Below the pieces are notes generated by a model. That model had not been told where the DNA came from. It was given only the letters and a program-made list of their open reading frames with translations, and ran no database searches. A stretch of 64,000 nt of DNA, from assembly GCA_016714465.1 (NCBI GenBank), contig JADKDT010000026.1, forward strand, positions 372,001 through 436,000. Reading direction: 5' to 3'. Below, piece after piece: positions 37,552-48,229 of this stretch (within the stretch, counting starts at the first letter, position 1; the number at the start of each line of letters is the position of its first letter). Origin of the DNA: Candidatus Brachythrix odensensis. GTDB lineage: Bacteria > Chloroflexota > Anaerolineae > J036 > Brachytrichaceae. A program made the translations under genes and the position numbers.

Positions 37552-39317
37552 CTGTCCTCCAGAAAGGTTCGGACATCGGGCAGGTTCAGGAAGCTGAACC
37601 GCAGGTCGTCACTGCCTGCGCGCGAGGCCGTATATGCGATCTCTTCGCGGGCCTGTTCTTTGGCTTCTCGCGCATCGCTTTCGCGTCCCTGGGCGTTCAA
37701 GGCCACCCACAGGGCCGACCAGGTCCGCCACAGCCCGCGCCGGACGCCCAGCACCGCCGAGCGCGCCAACGCTTCGCGCGCGCTGGCTTCGGCATCGCCA
37801 AAACAGCCCAGGGCCGCGTAGGCTTCGGCCTTTCGCGTCCACAATACGGGCGTGTACAAGCGGCAACCAAAGACCGCAAAAATCGTCTCGGCCTCGTCGG
37901 ACTTTCGAATGACTTCTTCGTGTGCGCCAGCCAGATGGGCGTGCTCGACCTCAGCGATCTGTTCGTAGAGCGCCGAAATGTCGTAATTCGACGCAAGCCG
38001 TCGCGCGTCTTCAATCGCAGTGGCCACGGCGGTCAGGTCGCCAAGCTTCATGACGCACAGGGCCATCATCGCAGCCGGATAGCCGCGCCACGAGGGCAGC
38101 AGCGATTCTGCGATTCCGGCCGCGCGACGAATCAGCTCAATCCCGCGCTGTGGCTGCCCGAGGTCGGCCAGGCATTGGGCCTGGATGCACGGCATCATGA
38201 TCTGGGCGATGACGAAACCGGCTTGTTTGCCCAGGCTGGCGGCCAGTTCGCTGAGTCGGACGGCCTCCTCGTATTGGCCGGCCTCCAACAGCGACAGGGC
38301 CATGACCCCCCTGCTGTACGACTGGCCCCAGAGATTGCCGATGGCGTCGGTAATGCGGATCGCCTCCCGCAGGGTCGGCTCGGCGGCGGTCGTGCCATCG
38401 CCAAAGGCGCGCATTTCGCCGAGATTGGCAAGCGTGTCGGCCAAGAGCGGCAGATTTCCGAGTTCGCGCCAGATTTGTTCAGCTTCCTCAAGTGCGGCGA
38501 TGCCCTTGTGGACGCTGCCGGTCATCAAGTAGACCGGATAGATGTCGTTCAGCGTGTAGGCCAACTGCTCCTGCAGCCCGAGTTCACGCGCGATCGCGGC
38601 TGACGCTTCTCCGGATTCCAGGCCGCGCAGGGGATCCTGATTGAACTTGGAGACGAGCAGGATCAGCCAGTGCGCCTTGGCCTGACCCGCCCGGTTCCCC
38701 GTGGCGATGGACAGTCGAAGTGCCTCATTCGCCTCGTTCAGTCCGCGCGCGGCATCGAAGCGGCTGGTCGGCGCGCAGAATACCGCGGCGCGAGCGAGAA
38801 ATGCCTGGCAGGTCATCCCGATGTCGCCCCGTTCTTTCGCCAGCAGCTCGAGCGCGTCATAGGTCGCCAGGGCGGCATCGTAGTTGCCGTCCATCTCGCG
38901 CAGCCGGCCCGCCCGCGTGGACACATCGGCGATCGTTGCGCCGGTCGCGCCGCCGCGCAACGCCACGGTCAGAGCTCGGTCAAGCAGGGCGACTGCCTCC
39001 CGGTTGGCGTATCGCCGGGAGGCTGATTCGGCCGCCCGCGACAAATAGTCGACAGCCCGGGCATCATCGCCGGCTTCGTCGAAGTGGCGAGCCAGTATCG
39101 GCATGAACTCGTCGATGTTGCCGGCCAGGGCCCGCTCCAGGCATTCGCCCACATCCTGGTGCAACCGCCGCCGGTCTAGTTTGAGCATCGACTCGTACGC
39201 GCCTTCGAGCGAGAGCACATGCCGAAAGGCGTACTCCAATTCCGGTTCACGGGCCGCGACTCGGATCAGGCCCGTGCCCTCGAGGGTGCTCAGTTGCGAA
39301 CTGAGTTTTTCATTCAT
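37548..39317 (-). CDS. TPR-repeat protein, C-terminal half of a split cyclase/ATPase protein
   Basis: The 589-residue protein begins at LSTLEGTGLIRV and EYAFRHVLSLEGAYESML, the winged-helix segment that in full-length relatives directly follows the ATPase. It continues with many helical TPR-like repeats (for example ALATYDALELLAKERGDIG, AIAALEEAEQIWRELGNLPL-type units). There is no catalytic domain. It overlaps the next gene (the zinc-ribbon cyclase/ATPase half) as ATGA and the previous TPR gene by eight bases. The gene order is thus C-half then N-half, the reverse of the fused protein. It probably binds peptide or protein ligands and controls the cyclase partner. Confidence 0.85.
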   Translation of the reverse strand: MNEKLSSQLSTLEGTGLIRVAAREPELEYAFRHVLSLEGAYESMLKLDRRRLHQDVGECLERALAGNIDEFMPILARHFDEAGDDARAVDYLSRAAESASRRYANREAVALLDRALTVALRGGATGATIADVSTRAGRLREMDGNYDAALATYDALELLAKERGDIGMTCQAFLARAAVFCAPTSRFDAARGLNEANEALRLSIATGNRAGQAKAHWLILLVSKFNQDPLRGLESGEASAAIARELGLQEQLAYTLNDIYPVYLMTGSVHKGIAALEEAEQIWRELGNLPLLADTLANLGEMRAFGDGTTAAEPTLREAIRITDAIGNLWGQSYSRGVMALSLLEAGQYEEAVRLSELAASLGKQAGFVIAQIMMPCIQAQCLADLGQPQRGIELIRRAAGIAESLLPSWRGYPAAMMALCVMKLGDLTAVATAIEDARRLASNYDISALYEQIAEVEHAHLAGAHEEVIRKSDEAETIFAVFGCRLYTPVLWTRKAEAYAALGCFGDAEASAREALARSAVLGVRRGLWRTWSALWVALNAQGRESDAREAKEQAREEIAYTASRAGSDDLRFSFLNLPDVRTFLEDR

Positions 39318-41139
39318 GCGCTTCGTCCTTGAGCCTGCGCATCAGCGCGCGCCGCAGCCCGGGCTCGGCAGTTCCGATCGCAAGGGTTTCAAGATTTTGG
39401 GCTGCCCTCGCATAGGCCGCCGTAGCGGCGACGACATCGCCCGCGCGGCTGGCCAGTGTTGAGAGCGCGACATCCACTCGCCAGAGCTGATCGTGCCCAC
39501 CCAGACGTTCGAAAGTCTCTCGCGCTCGGATGAGATCGTCTTCGGCAGCCGCATCGTCGGATGCCGCTGCGCGCAGCCGCCCGCGCCAGTAGCGACCCTC
39601 GGCCGCCTCTCGAGTCGCGCCGTGGCGGTCGCGCACCGCGACATACCAGTCCAGAAATGGCAGGGCCGCCGCCAGGGTTCCGGTGAGAAGCGCATATTCG
39701 CCAAAAGCGGGCAGCACCCAGCGATACCCCTGGAAGGGCAGCCTCGGCAGCCGATCAGGCGACCAGACCCGGGCGAGCCGCTCGCCGGCTCCGGCCAAAT
39801 CACCTGCGATCAGGGCCCCCGTCGCGCCAATGCCAAGCCCTGTGATTGTCCAGTTTTCGCCGCCCATGCTCAGGAAGGCCGCCTCCGACTCACGCGCGGC
39901 CTCAAGCGCGTTGTTGGAGTCGCCCGTTAGGCGGGCCAGACGGCAGGCGATCGATTGATAGAACCCGATGAAGGCGGGCATTCCCGCTGTCCGCACCGCC
40001 GGGAGGGTCTCAGCCACCTTCGTCCCGGCCCGTTCGTATTCACCGCAGTCGAACATGAGTTCAATCTGTGGCCAATGGCTGTAGGCAATCCCCCACGGGT
40101 TGCCAGCGGCCGTACTGATCGCGATCGCTTCATCCGACGCCGCCACGAGCGTTTGGGGATTGCCGCCAAAGAGGGCGTTCAACGCCAGGTTTCCCAGCGC
40201 GTCAGCCAGCAGCGCGCCATTGTCCAGCGTCCTTGCGGCCGCAACCGCCTGAGCCGAGTGGGCCCACGATTGGTCGAATTCCCCGGATATGGCCCGGATA
40301 ACCGCCAGATCGGCTGCCGCGGTGGCCGTGATTTCGCGCAGATCGCGGCGTTGACCATCCGGGTCGGATGCGGTGATGGCCAGCGCCTCGTCAAAGAGCG
40401 CCGCGGCGTGCTCAACGTCGGTGAAGCGCACCCGCAGCCCGGCATTCCACACGGCTCGGGCGCATAACGCCGAATCCCCATGGGCACTCGCGAGCGACCG
40501 GGCGCGCGAAAGGTCGGCATCCACGTCGCCGAATGCCGCGCCAGCAGCGGCGCTGGGAGTGATGATCCGGATCGTGTTGATGTGATTCAGCGCCTCAACC
40601 GCCAGTCCCTCATCGCCAGTCCGCTCGCCGAAGGCCCGCATCCCCTGAAAATTCGCCAGGGCGCCCGCCGGATCGCCGGTTGTCCTGAGGATGTGACCGC
40701 GCCCGTTGTAGGCGGCTCGAACGAAATCGCGGGGCGCGGCCACGCCCAGCCGTTCGGCCGCGCCGAGCGCGCGGTCGTAGTACTCAAGCGCCTCGTGGCT
40801 GGCGAAGCGCCGGTTCGCGCCATCCCCGGCCCGGACGGCCCAGACGCATAGTTTCTGGTCGTCACCGCCGCGTTCAAAGTGAAAGACCAGGCTGGCGGCG
40901 GATTCAGACGCGGCGTCATTGGCATTCGGGGTGCCATCAGGCCCGCTGAGGAGCGCCAGGATTACTGAGGCAACATCGCCGTGCAGGCGGGCCCGATCAG
41001 CTTTCAGCAGCGTGTGATAGGCCGCCTCTTGCGAGAGTACGTGATGAAAGGCGTACTCGCGCCCGTCGCTTCCGACGGACTGGCGCAGCAGGCCACCGCG
41101 CTCAAGGGCGCGCAGGGCGTCGTCGTGCTGAGTGGTCAT
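39310..41139 (-). CDS. Second TPR-repeat protein of the split cyclase/ATPase type
   Basis: The 609-residue product starts at ALRALERGGLLRQSV and EYAFHHVLSQEAAYHTLLKA, the same domain boundary as the downstream TPR gene, and consists of helical TPR-like repeats (for example GALANFQGMRAFGERTGDEG, DADLSRARSLASAHGDSALC). It carries no cyclase or P-loop. Its ATG shares a base with the stop of the 1,100-residue cyclase gene (TGATG), and its end overlaps the next ORF by eight bases. It may offer an alternative sensing half for the same cyclase/ATPase module. Homology with the adjacent TPR gene suggests duplication. Confidence 0.85.
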   Translation of the reverse strand: MTTQHDDALRALERGGLLRQSVGSDGREYAFHHVLSQEAAYHTLLKADRARLHGDVASVILALLSGPDGTPNANDAASESAASLVFHFERGGDDQKLCVWAVRAGDGANRRFASHEALEYYDRALGAAERLGVAAPRDFVRAAYNGRGHILRTTGDPAGALANFQGMRAFGERTGDEGLAVEALNHINTIRIITPSAAAGAAFGDVDADLSRARSLASAHGDSALCARAVWNAGLRVRFTDVEHAAALFDEALAITASDPDGQRRDLREITATAAADLAVIRAISGEFDQSWAHSAQAVAAARTLDNGALLADALGNLALNALFGGNPQTLVAASDEAIAISTAAGNPWGIAYSHWPQIELMFDCGEYERAGTKVAETLPAVRTAGMPAFIGFYQSIACRLARLTGDSNNALEAARESEAAFLSMGGENWTITGLGIGATGALIAGDLAGAGERLARVWSPDRLPRLPFQGYRWVLPAFGEYALLTGTLAAALPFLDWYVAVRDRHGATREAAEGRYWRGRLRAAASDDAAAEDDLIRARETFERLGGHDQLWRVDVALSTLASRAGDVVAATAAYARAAQNLETLAIGTAEPGLRRALMRRLKDEAHE

Positions 41140-44100
41140 CAGGCCGTTCCACTCTGCAGATAGGCGCCTAGAAACGCGCCGCGGCGGGCCGTGTCGGCGA
41201 TGAAGGCTGCGATTTCGAGCGCGATCGCATTGGCCGATTCCCGCATTTGAGACGACTCTTCACGTTTGCGCAACCTCAGCAGCGCGTCGGCGGCGCAGGT
41301 TTCGGGCGTGCATCGCATGCAGCCGCATCCCCATCTGAGTGGCAGCCCTATTGGCCCGCTCAAATGCGCCCAGCGCGCCTGTGTCATCATGGCGGGCCGC
41401 CAGGATCGCGCCGCGGATCCGCTCCAAAGCCGGCACGAGGTGGCGCATCCCGCTGCGCGCCGCATCATCGATTGCTTCGCCGATCACCTGTGCGGCCTCG
41501 TCGATTTTGCCTTCGCCGAGCAGGGCTTCTGCGACGCCGGCTCGATTAAGTGGCCGCTGCAAGTACATATGCGGTGTTGGCGCGTCAATTCCCCGTTGAG
41601 CGAGCGCGCGGGCGAGATCGGGTCGCCCATCCGCAAGCGCGACTTCGGCCAGCGGCCCGGCCGCCATGCCGGCCGCCATGCCGCCCATTGGCGAGTCCAT
41701 GAATTTGAGCGCTGCAGCGCTCAGGGCAATTGCCTCCGGAACGAAGGCTGGTCCGAGGTCGACTAGCGCCTGGGCTTTGAAGGCCAGGGCCATCGCGTCG
41801 AAGAATTGCAGGCCGCTTCGCCGGCCGGCATCCAGGGCGATGTCAATGGCCGCGTTGGCCGCGTCGAATTCGCCGCGGGTGCGGGCCATGCAGGCATACA
41901 TCAGCGCCCCGATCGCTTCCTGGTACCCGCCGACCGCGCCCGCCATTTCATAGCCGGCCTTTGCGTTGGCCATGGCCTGTCCGACGTCGCCGTTGCGCAA
42001 GTGGTGAAAGGCGACGGGATTGCCCAGCACCTCGGACAGGTGCAGCTTGTCGCCACTCTGCGTCGCAACCTCAATCACTTCAAGCGTTTTCTCCCAGGCT
42101 TCGTCAAAACGGGTCATGTAGGTCAGAGCGTTGGCGACATGGGTGAGTCCGAAGGCTATTTGATCGCCGAGCGCCAATTCACGCCCGATCTCAACCACCT
42201 CGTTCATGTAGTGCACGGTGCTGTCAAAATCCCCGGTCGCCATCATCAAGGTGCAGCGGGTGATAATGTGTTCGCTCAAGCCGGGCTTGTCATCGCATTC
42301 GCGGGCGAGGCGCTCCGAGTCAAGTAGATTGCTCATCGCCCGCGAAAAATCGCCCATCAACATCGAGGCGACGTAGGCAGCCTTGTTCAGCGCGGACACC
42401 CGCATCGGCGTATCCTCGTGCGCAACGGCGAAGGCTTCCATGTCCGAGAATACCGCCACCGCCCCGGGCACATCTCCGGACAGCGTCAATGCGCCGCCGA
42501 GGCCCTCGAATGCCTGGCGAGCTGAAGCCATATCATCGAGGCTACGGGCGATCTCCAGGGCCTGCCGATAGAGCCGGGCCGCTTCCGGCGTGGAATAGCT
42601 GCGGGCCGCCCGGCTGGCTGCCGTCAGCAAATGGGGCAGGGCCCGGGCCGGATCCTGCCCCGCCACGTAGTGCCGGGCAATTTCGTTGGCTTGTTCCGGA
42701 GCCATGCGTTCAAGGCACGCGCCCGCCCGTTTGTGCAGTGCGCGCCGCCGGCTGAGCAGCAGTGTGTTATAGGCCGCATCCTGGGTCAGCGCGTGCTTGA
42801 ATAGAAAGTCGCCGGCCATATTTGCCCGGGCATGGATGATCTCCCGGTTCTCGAGCACGCCAAGGGCCGGATCGACGGCGTCCCCCATATCCGAGATGTC
42901 CTGCAAAACGGCGGCTTGAAACTCGCGCCCGATCACAGACGCGGTCTGGGCGGCTCGTTTGCTGGCCTCGTCGAGCCGGTCCAGGCGGGCGCTGATCACG
43001 CCGGACAAGGTGTCGGGGATGGCGATACTGGCGATCTCGCGGGTGGCTCGCCAGTGTTCGCCGTCGCGAATGACCAGCTTTGCGTCCAGCAGCGAGCGGA
43101 TGATCTCCTCGGTGTAGAACGGATTCCCCTCGGCCCGCGCCAGGATCAAACGACGCACACTCTCGGGGAGATCTTCAATCTCGAGCAGGTTCGCGACCAG
43201 GGTCCGCGCATCATCGGCCGTCAGCGGCTGCAGGCTGATCGGGGTGTATCGCTCGGGATGTCCCGATTCGGCGGCAAGATGGACGCGCCATGAGGGTTCG
43301 GCCGGCCCCGGCCGAAATACGGCGACCAGCAGCAACGGCACTTCGGCCGTCGTGGCCATCAGCCGCTCCACCAGATCAAGGGTTGCGCTGTCCGCCCAGT
43401 GCAGGTCTTCAATCAGCACCAGTAGAGGCTTGTGTTCCGCCCGGCGCGCCAGGGCATCGATCACTGCCGCGAAAATTCGCTCGCGCCGCAACGGCGGCTC
43501 GAGAAAACGCACCCGGTTCAGGTCCTCGCCCACTGGCGTGATCCCCAGCATGGTGGCGATAAACGGGTCGCCGATCTTGGCGTAGGCCTCCGCATTGGCC
43601 TCGCCAGGGCGCAGTCCGGCAAACTTACGAAATATCTCAATGAAAGGCGCAAATGGGATGGCGGACTCAAAGGACAGACTCCGCCCCTCCAGGCGCTCGA
43701 AGTTCTCGGGCGCGCGCAACAGGACTTCGCTGGCCAGCCGGCTCTTGCCCAAACCCGCTTCGCCCATCAGCGAAACGATCCCCCCGCGACCGCCCATCAC
43801 GTTGGAGATTTGCTGACGCAGGAGTGCGATTTCGCTTTCCCGGCCGACGATTGGCGAGTCCAGGCCGGCGATGCCGCGTTTGTTTCCTATCGCAGCCCGG
43901 GCGCCCAACACTCGGAAGGCCTGCACGGGCTCCGTCTTGCCCTTGACCTCCAGCGCCCCCAACGATTCAAGCTCGAACGCATGCCGCGCCGCGCGGGCGG
44001 TCGCCTCGGCGATGCATATCGTGCCGGGCGCCGCCGCGGATTGCATCCGGGCCGCCAGATTCACCGTATCGCCCACCGCCAGATACTCGACATGACTTCC

Positions 44101-44496
44101 AGCTCCAACATTACCGGCGACGACCAGCCCGGTATTGAGTCCAACTCTCATCTGCAGGTCTGGAGCGCGCCCCGCGGCTTTCAGCTCGCGCGCATACGCT
44201 GCGACACGGCGCTGGATGTCGAGCGCGGCGAGGATCGCCCGCTCCGGATCATCCTCGTGCTGTGTTGGCGCGCCAAAAAAGGCCAGCGCCCCATCGCCGA
44301 GGAGTTGGGCGATCACCCCGCCGTATGTTTGGACGGCCTCGCCCACGACATGATGCGCGCCCGACACGATCTCGCCCCATTCTTCGGGATCAAGCTTCTC
44401 CGCCAGAGCGGTCGACCCGACAATATCGGTGAAGAGCACCGTGACGAGTTTGCGCTCACCATCGGCGGATCCTCCGGATGCGGTCTTGCCAAACAT
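41139..44496 (-). CDS. Class III nucleotidyl cyclase / AAA-type ATPase / TPR protein (frame disrupted near C-terminus)
   Basis: A cytoplasmic multidomain signalling protein of about 1,118 residues. The cyclase domain (residues 15-190) has ERKLVTVLFTDIVGSTALAE, LLGDGALAFFGAP and GDTVNLAARM, so both metal Asps and the Asn/Arg pair are kept. The ATPase has GEAGLGKSRLASE and VLIEDLHWADSA. A winged-helix segment (FLFKHALTQDAAYNTLLLSR) and TPR-like repeats follow. I start at the ATG at 44496 because of an AGGAGGGG site. Near 41310 one extra base shifts the last 55 codons; the corrected end meets the next gene as TGATG at 41139. Unlike the gene at 35639-37551 it has no zinc ribbon. Confidence 0.92.
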
Positions 44497-44586
44497 CTTG
44501 CCCCTCCTGACCCGGTCTTGCGGCCTCGGCGTCGGACAGCGCCCGGCCGCATAATCACCCACGGAAACTGGTTTTATTGGGAGTTC

Positions 44587-45000
44587 CTATTGCATCGGCG
44601 TCCCCATCAGCCGGCGGTGCTCCTGCATCATGCAGCGATCCATCACGACGGCAAGACCGGCCGATCGGCCCCTGGCCGCCGCTTCCTCGTTGATGATCCC
44701 TTCCTGCATCCACACCACGCTTGCGCCGATCTTGATCGCATCCTCGACGATCTTCATCGCTTCGGCTGGCGGCCGAAAGACCTGCACCGCGTCGACCTTC
44801 ACCGGCACCGCCGTCAGATCGGGGTAGGCCTTCGAACCCAGGATCCGGTCCGCCCGGGGATTGACCGGCACGATGGTATAACGGGCGCGCTTTAGATATG
44901 TGGCCACCCCGAAACTGTCCTTGGTCTCGTCGGCTGACAGGCCCACCGAGGCAATCACGCGAATGCGCTTGAGGATGTCCTTGATTTCATCGTCTGTCAT
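44587..45000 (-). CDS. CoA-binding domain protein (YccU-like)
   Basis: The 137-residue protein is a single CoA_binding_2 Rossmann domain: VIASVGLSADETKDSFGVA, YTIVPVNPRADRILGSKAYP, VWMQEGIINEEAA and VVMDRCMMQEH. The family binds CoA but its role is undefined. It overlaps the upstream histidine kinase gene by four bases. A paralogue with the same motifs follows metY at 50889-51377. Confidence 0.88.
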   Translation of the reverse strand: MTDDEIKDILKRIRVIASVGLSADETKDSFGVATYLKRARYTIVPVNPRADRILGSKAYPDLTAVPVKVDAVQVFRPPAEAMKIVEDAIKIGASVVWMQEGIINEEAAARGRSAGLAVVMDRCMMQEHRRLMGTPMQ

Positions 45001-46424
45001 TTTGTTGCCGCTTCCTTTGAATGCGGGTTCGCGCCGTCCTGGCGGAGCGGCAGGCGAACCACAAAACGGGTGTCGCCCGGTTGTGAATGCACGCCGATGT
45101 CGCCGCCATGTTTCTGAACGATGGTCGCGCTGACGTGCAGGCCAAGTCCGGTGCCCTCGCCCGGCGCCTTGGTGGTGAAAAATACATCGAAGATGCGCGG
45201 CAAGACCTGCCCCGGAATGCCCGGACCGTTGTCGGCGATCTCGACCACAAGCCGGCCCGGCTCTGTTCGGGCTGTCAGCCGGAGCTCGCCGCGTCCCTGC
45301 ATCGCGTCGATTGCATTGTCAATCAGATTGGTCCAGACTTGATTCAGCTCGCCCGGATACGCGTCGATGCGAGGCAGATCCGGGGCGAAGTCGCGGACGA
45401 CCGTGATCCCCTGCTTCAGCTTATGCTTCAGCATGACAAGGGTGCTCTCCAGTCCCTCCCGCACATCGGTCTCCTTCATCGCCGCCTGGTCAAGGTGCGA
45501 GTAGCCCTTGACCGCCTTGACAATCTCCGATATGCGCTCGGTGCTGTCGATGACTTCGTCGAGCAGCCCGTGGACAAGATACCCGACCGCCAACCAGCGC
45601 ACGATGACGGGAATCTGTTCGGCCGAATAGGCCGCCGTCCAGGCCGCCAGTTTTGGCTGGTCCCAGCCAAAGGAGACCAGCGGCGAGGCGTATTCCCAGG
45701 CGTCATCCAGACCCAGCGTATCGAGCCACGACTCCACCGCGTATTCGCGGTCGCTGCGGTCGAGCGCGCTCACGACCGCGGCGCCATGCGGGTGCGGCGC
45801 GGCGAGGTCCTCCCGCAGTTTTGCGAGCACGATGCTATTGACTTCAGTCGGTAATCGAAGCCTGTCCAGCGCGCCCCGCGCGGCCAGCCACGTATTGATC
45901 GTCTGCCCGAGTTGACCGGCGCTGCGCCGCGCCGCTGCCGCGGGATTATTCAGTTCGTGGGCGAGCCCGGCCGCAAGGGTGCCCAACGACGCGAGCTTCT
46001 CCTGCTGGCGGACCATCGACTCGGTATTGCGCAGCCGTTTCATGATCGTCTGCAGGATGACCATGGCCGTGCCCGCGTTGTCGCACAGCAATGCCTCAAA
46101 CAGCTCGCGGCTGATCTTGAGCAGCCGCCCGTCCTCGCGCGCGCGGACCGTGGCCGAGCGCGGCTCATTCCCGATGAGCGATAGCTCGCCCAGCATTTCG
46201 CCCCGCCCGCGCACGGCAAGATGCACATCCTGGCCGCCCGCGCGCTTCACGATGTCAACCGCGCCCGCCACAATCACATACAACGCGTCGGGCGCGCTGC
46301 CTTCTTCGATGATGACCTGGCCACGCTCGATTTGTTCCAGCGTCGCCCGTTCGAGCAGCCAGTTCAGGCGCTCATCCGTCAGGCCGGCCAACAAGGGCAG
46401 TTGGCGCAAGAACGCGGCATCCAT
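44997..46424 (-). CDS. Histidine kinase with N-terminal cyclic-nucleotide-binding domain
   Basis: I start at the ATG at 46424, three bases past the flavoprotein stop. Residues 5-120 form a cNMP-binding fold (ALYVIVAGAVDIVKRAGGQD, EMLGELSLIGNEPRSATVRA). A HisKA-type H-box (LAAGLAHELNNPAAAARRSA), the N-box (WTNLIDNAIDAMQG), the G1 box (EIADNGPGIPG) and the G2 box (GEGTGLGLHVSATIVQKHGG) follow. There are no transmembrane helices, so it is soluble and could read internal cAMP or a redox cue. The 475-residue layout and neighbours match a known operon type in which the kinase serves a receiver/flavoprotein fusion. Confidence 0.92.
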   Translation of the reverse strand: MDAAFLRQLPLLAGLTDERLNWLLERATLEQIERGQVIIEEGSAPDALYVIVAGAVDIVKRAGGQDVHLAVRGRGEMLGELSLIGNEPRSATVRAREDGRLLKISRELFEALLCDNAGTAMVILQTIMKRLRNTESMVRQQEKLASLGTLAAGLAHELNNPAAAARRSAGQLGQTINTWLAARGALDRLRLPTEVNSIVLAKLREDLAAPHPHGAAVVSALDRSDREYAVESWLDTLGLDDAWEYASPLVSFGWDQPKLAAWTAAYSAEQIPVIVRWLAVGYLVHGLLDEVIDSTERISEIVKAVKGYSHLDQAAMKETDVREGLESTLVMLKHKLKQGITVVRDFAPDLPRIDAYPGELNQVWTNLIDNAIDAMQGRGELRLTARTEPGRLVVEIADNGPGIPGQVLPRIFDVFFTTKAPGEGTGLGLHVSATIVQKHGGDIGVHSQPGDTRFVVRLPLRQDGANPHSKEAATK

Positions 46425-46426
46425 CG

Positions 46427-48079
46427 TCAGATTGTCGACAGATACTGCCAAAACATTGATACCGCCGCATCGCCGTCGCCGACCGCCGCCGCAACGCCGT
46501 GCCGGGTGCCATTGCGCACATCGCCGGCCGCAAAGATCCCCGGAACGCAGGTCTCGAGGGGCAGCGGATCGCGTTCCAATTGCCAACCCGCGGGCCGCTT
46601 GCCGTTTTCAAGCAGAGTCAGCCCGGTCATGATGCTGCCGTCGTCGGTTCGCCGCAGCAGGTCGGCGGCGAAATCGGTCTGGGCCCTCTGGCCGATGAAG
46701 ACGAACAGCGCCGCGGCGGGCAACCTCTCCAGTTGACCCGTCTGGGTATGCTCGATCGTCACCTCGGCAATGACATCGTCGCCATGGATTTCGCGCAGCA
46801 CACACCGCTCCAGAAGACGAATGCGCTCGTGTGTGCGGATTGCGGAGTCCAGGTAGGTCGACCAATCCGGCTCGCTCCGGATCAATACCGTCACCGAGCG
46901 CGCATAACGAGCCAGGAACAGCATGCCCTGGGCGGCCGAGTTGGCCGCCCCAAGCACAACGACGTCCTTGTCCTTGTAGTACATCGCCTCGGTGTGGGCG
47001 GCCCCATAGTAAACGCCCGCCCCGTTCCACTTGTCAACGCCCGGTAGGTCAAGGGTGCGGAACCACTTGCCGGTTGCAATCAGGACTATCTTGCACCCGA
47101 TTTCGCTCCCATCGTCCAACGTAATGATGCGCGTATTGCCATCCGCGCGCAAGCCGGTGACACTCCGGGTGGTGAGCACTTCCGTGCCAAAGCGGCGGGC
47201 CTGCGTGACCCGCGCCGGGTCAGGTCGCCGCCCGAAATTCCCGCCGGAAAGCCCAGGTAGTTTTCGATCTTTGGGCTATTGCCGGCTTGTCCGCCCGGCG
47301 CCTGGCGCTCGACTAGCAGGACCTTCAGGCCATCGGCGCTGGCGTAGACCGCAGCCGACAAGCCGGCCGGACCGGCCCCGATGATGACAACGTCATAGAA
47401 CGGCCGCTCCGGGCGGACCCCGAGCCCGACCTTCTCGGCCAGCGCGGTCTGGGTTGGCTGGATGAGGGACGAGCCATCTGGAAAAAGCAGCACCGGGATC
47501 CGCGCCGCGTCCGGCGTCACAGTCGCCAGGGCTTTCCCCAGCTTCAGCATCATGCTCGATATCAAGAAACCGGTATGGCACCGCGTTGCGGGCCAGGAAA
47601 TCCTTGATGTCATGCGAGGCCGACGACCAAAGCGTGCCAAGCACGCGTATCCCTTCAAATGGCGCGCGCGCATTCGCCTTCCAATCCTCGAGCAAACCGT
47701 CGAGAATCGGGTACAAGTGCTCCTGGGGCGGATCCCAGGGCTTCATCAGGTAATAATCCAGCCCGACCCGATTGATGGCGCCGATGGCGGCCTCGGTGTC
47801 CGCGTAGGCTGTCAACAGCACCTTTCGCGCATCCGGGCAGATCTTCATCGCCTGCTCGAGAAACTCGACGCCGTTGATGTCCGGCATGCGCTGATCGGCG
47901 ACGAAGAGCGCAACACGCTCGTTTCGTTCGATGAGCTGGCGGACCGCCTCAAGAGCGGCCTTGCCTGAATCTGCCTTTACGACTCGATAGTCGCGGCCAT
48001 ATTTCTGGCGCAAGTCACGTTCGACTGCGTTAAGGACGGCGTGATCGTCGTCGACGGCAAGGATGATTGGTTTGGCCAT
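46427..48079 (-). CDS. Receiver / thioredoxin-like / FAD-NAD(P) oxidoreductase fusion (frame disrupted twice)
   Basis: This is a single gene of about 550 codons broken by indels near 47535 and 47212. The N-terminus is a receiver domain (ILAVDDDHAVLNAVERDLRQ, phospho-Asp in VALFVADQRMPDINGVEF). A glutaredoxin-like linker follows (DFLARNAVPYRFLDIEHDAE, IPVLLFPDGSSL). The thioredoxin-reductase-like part has FAD loop VIIGAGPAGLSAAVYAS, NAD(P) loop VVLGAANSAAQGMLF and the FAAGDVRNGTRHG end. The usual CxxC redox pair of thioredoxin reductase is absent: that place reads YYGAAHTEAMYY. It is therefore likely a different pyridine-nucleotide oxidoreductase controlled by phosphorylation from the adjacent cNMP-binding kinase. 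Confidence 0.9.
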
Positions 48080-48167
48080 GCTTGTCTTTGGTTGTGTTGG
48101 AATCCAGAGACAAGGTATAGCCGATTACTGATATTTCGCAAGCTCACTTTCGGCTCAAGTCCCAAAC

Positions 48168-48228
48168 CCCATTTGGCGAGAGCACAATCCCCGCGTGAAG
48201 CGCGGGGATTGTGCTCTCGCCAAATGGG
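48168..48228. terminator. Long perfect hairpin after the baeRF-like gene
   Basis: Perfect 28-bp arms (48168-48195 and 48201-48228) enclose a TGAAG loop with the CCCCGCG apex. The hairpin begins two bases beyond the stop of the minus-strand baeRF-like gene, in the gap before the receiver/flavoprotein gene. Confidence 0.85.
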
Positions 48229-48229
48229 T

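Noticed and set aside
46427..48079. Classical thioredoxin reductase
   Set aside because: The CxxC pair is absent from the NAD(P)-domain position, and the protein is fused to a receiver domain.
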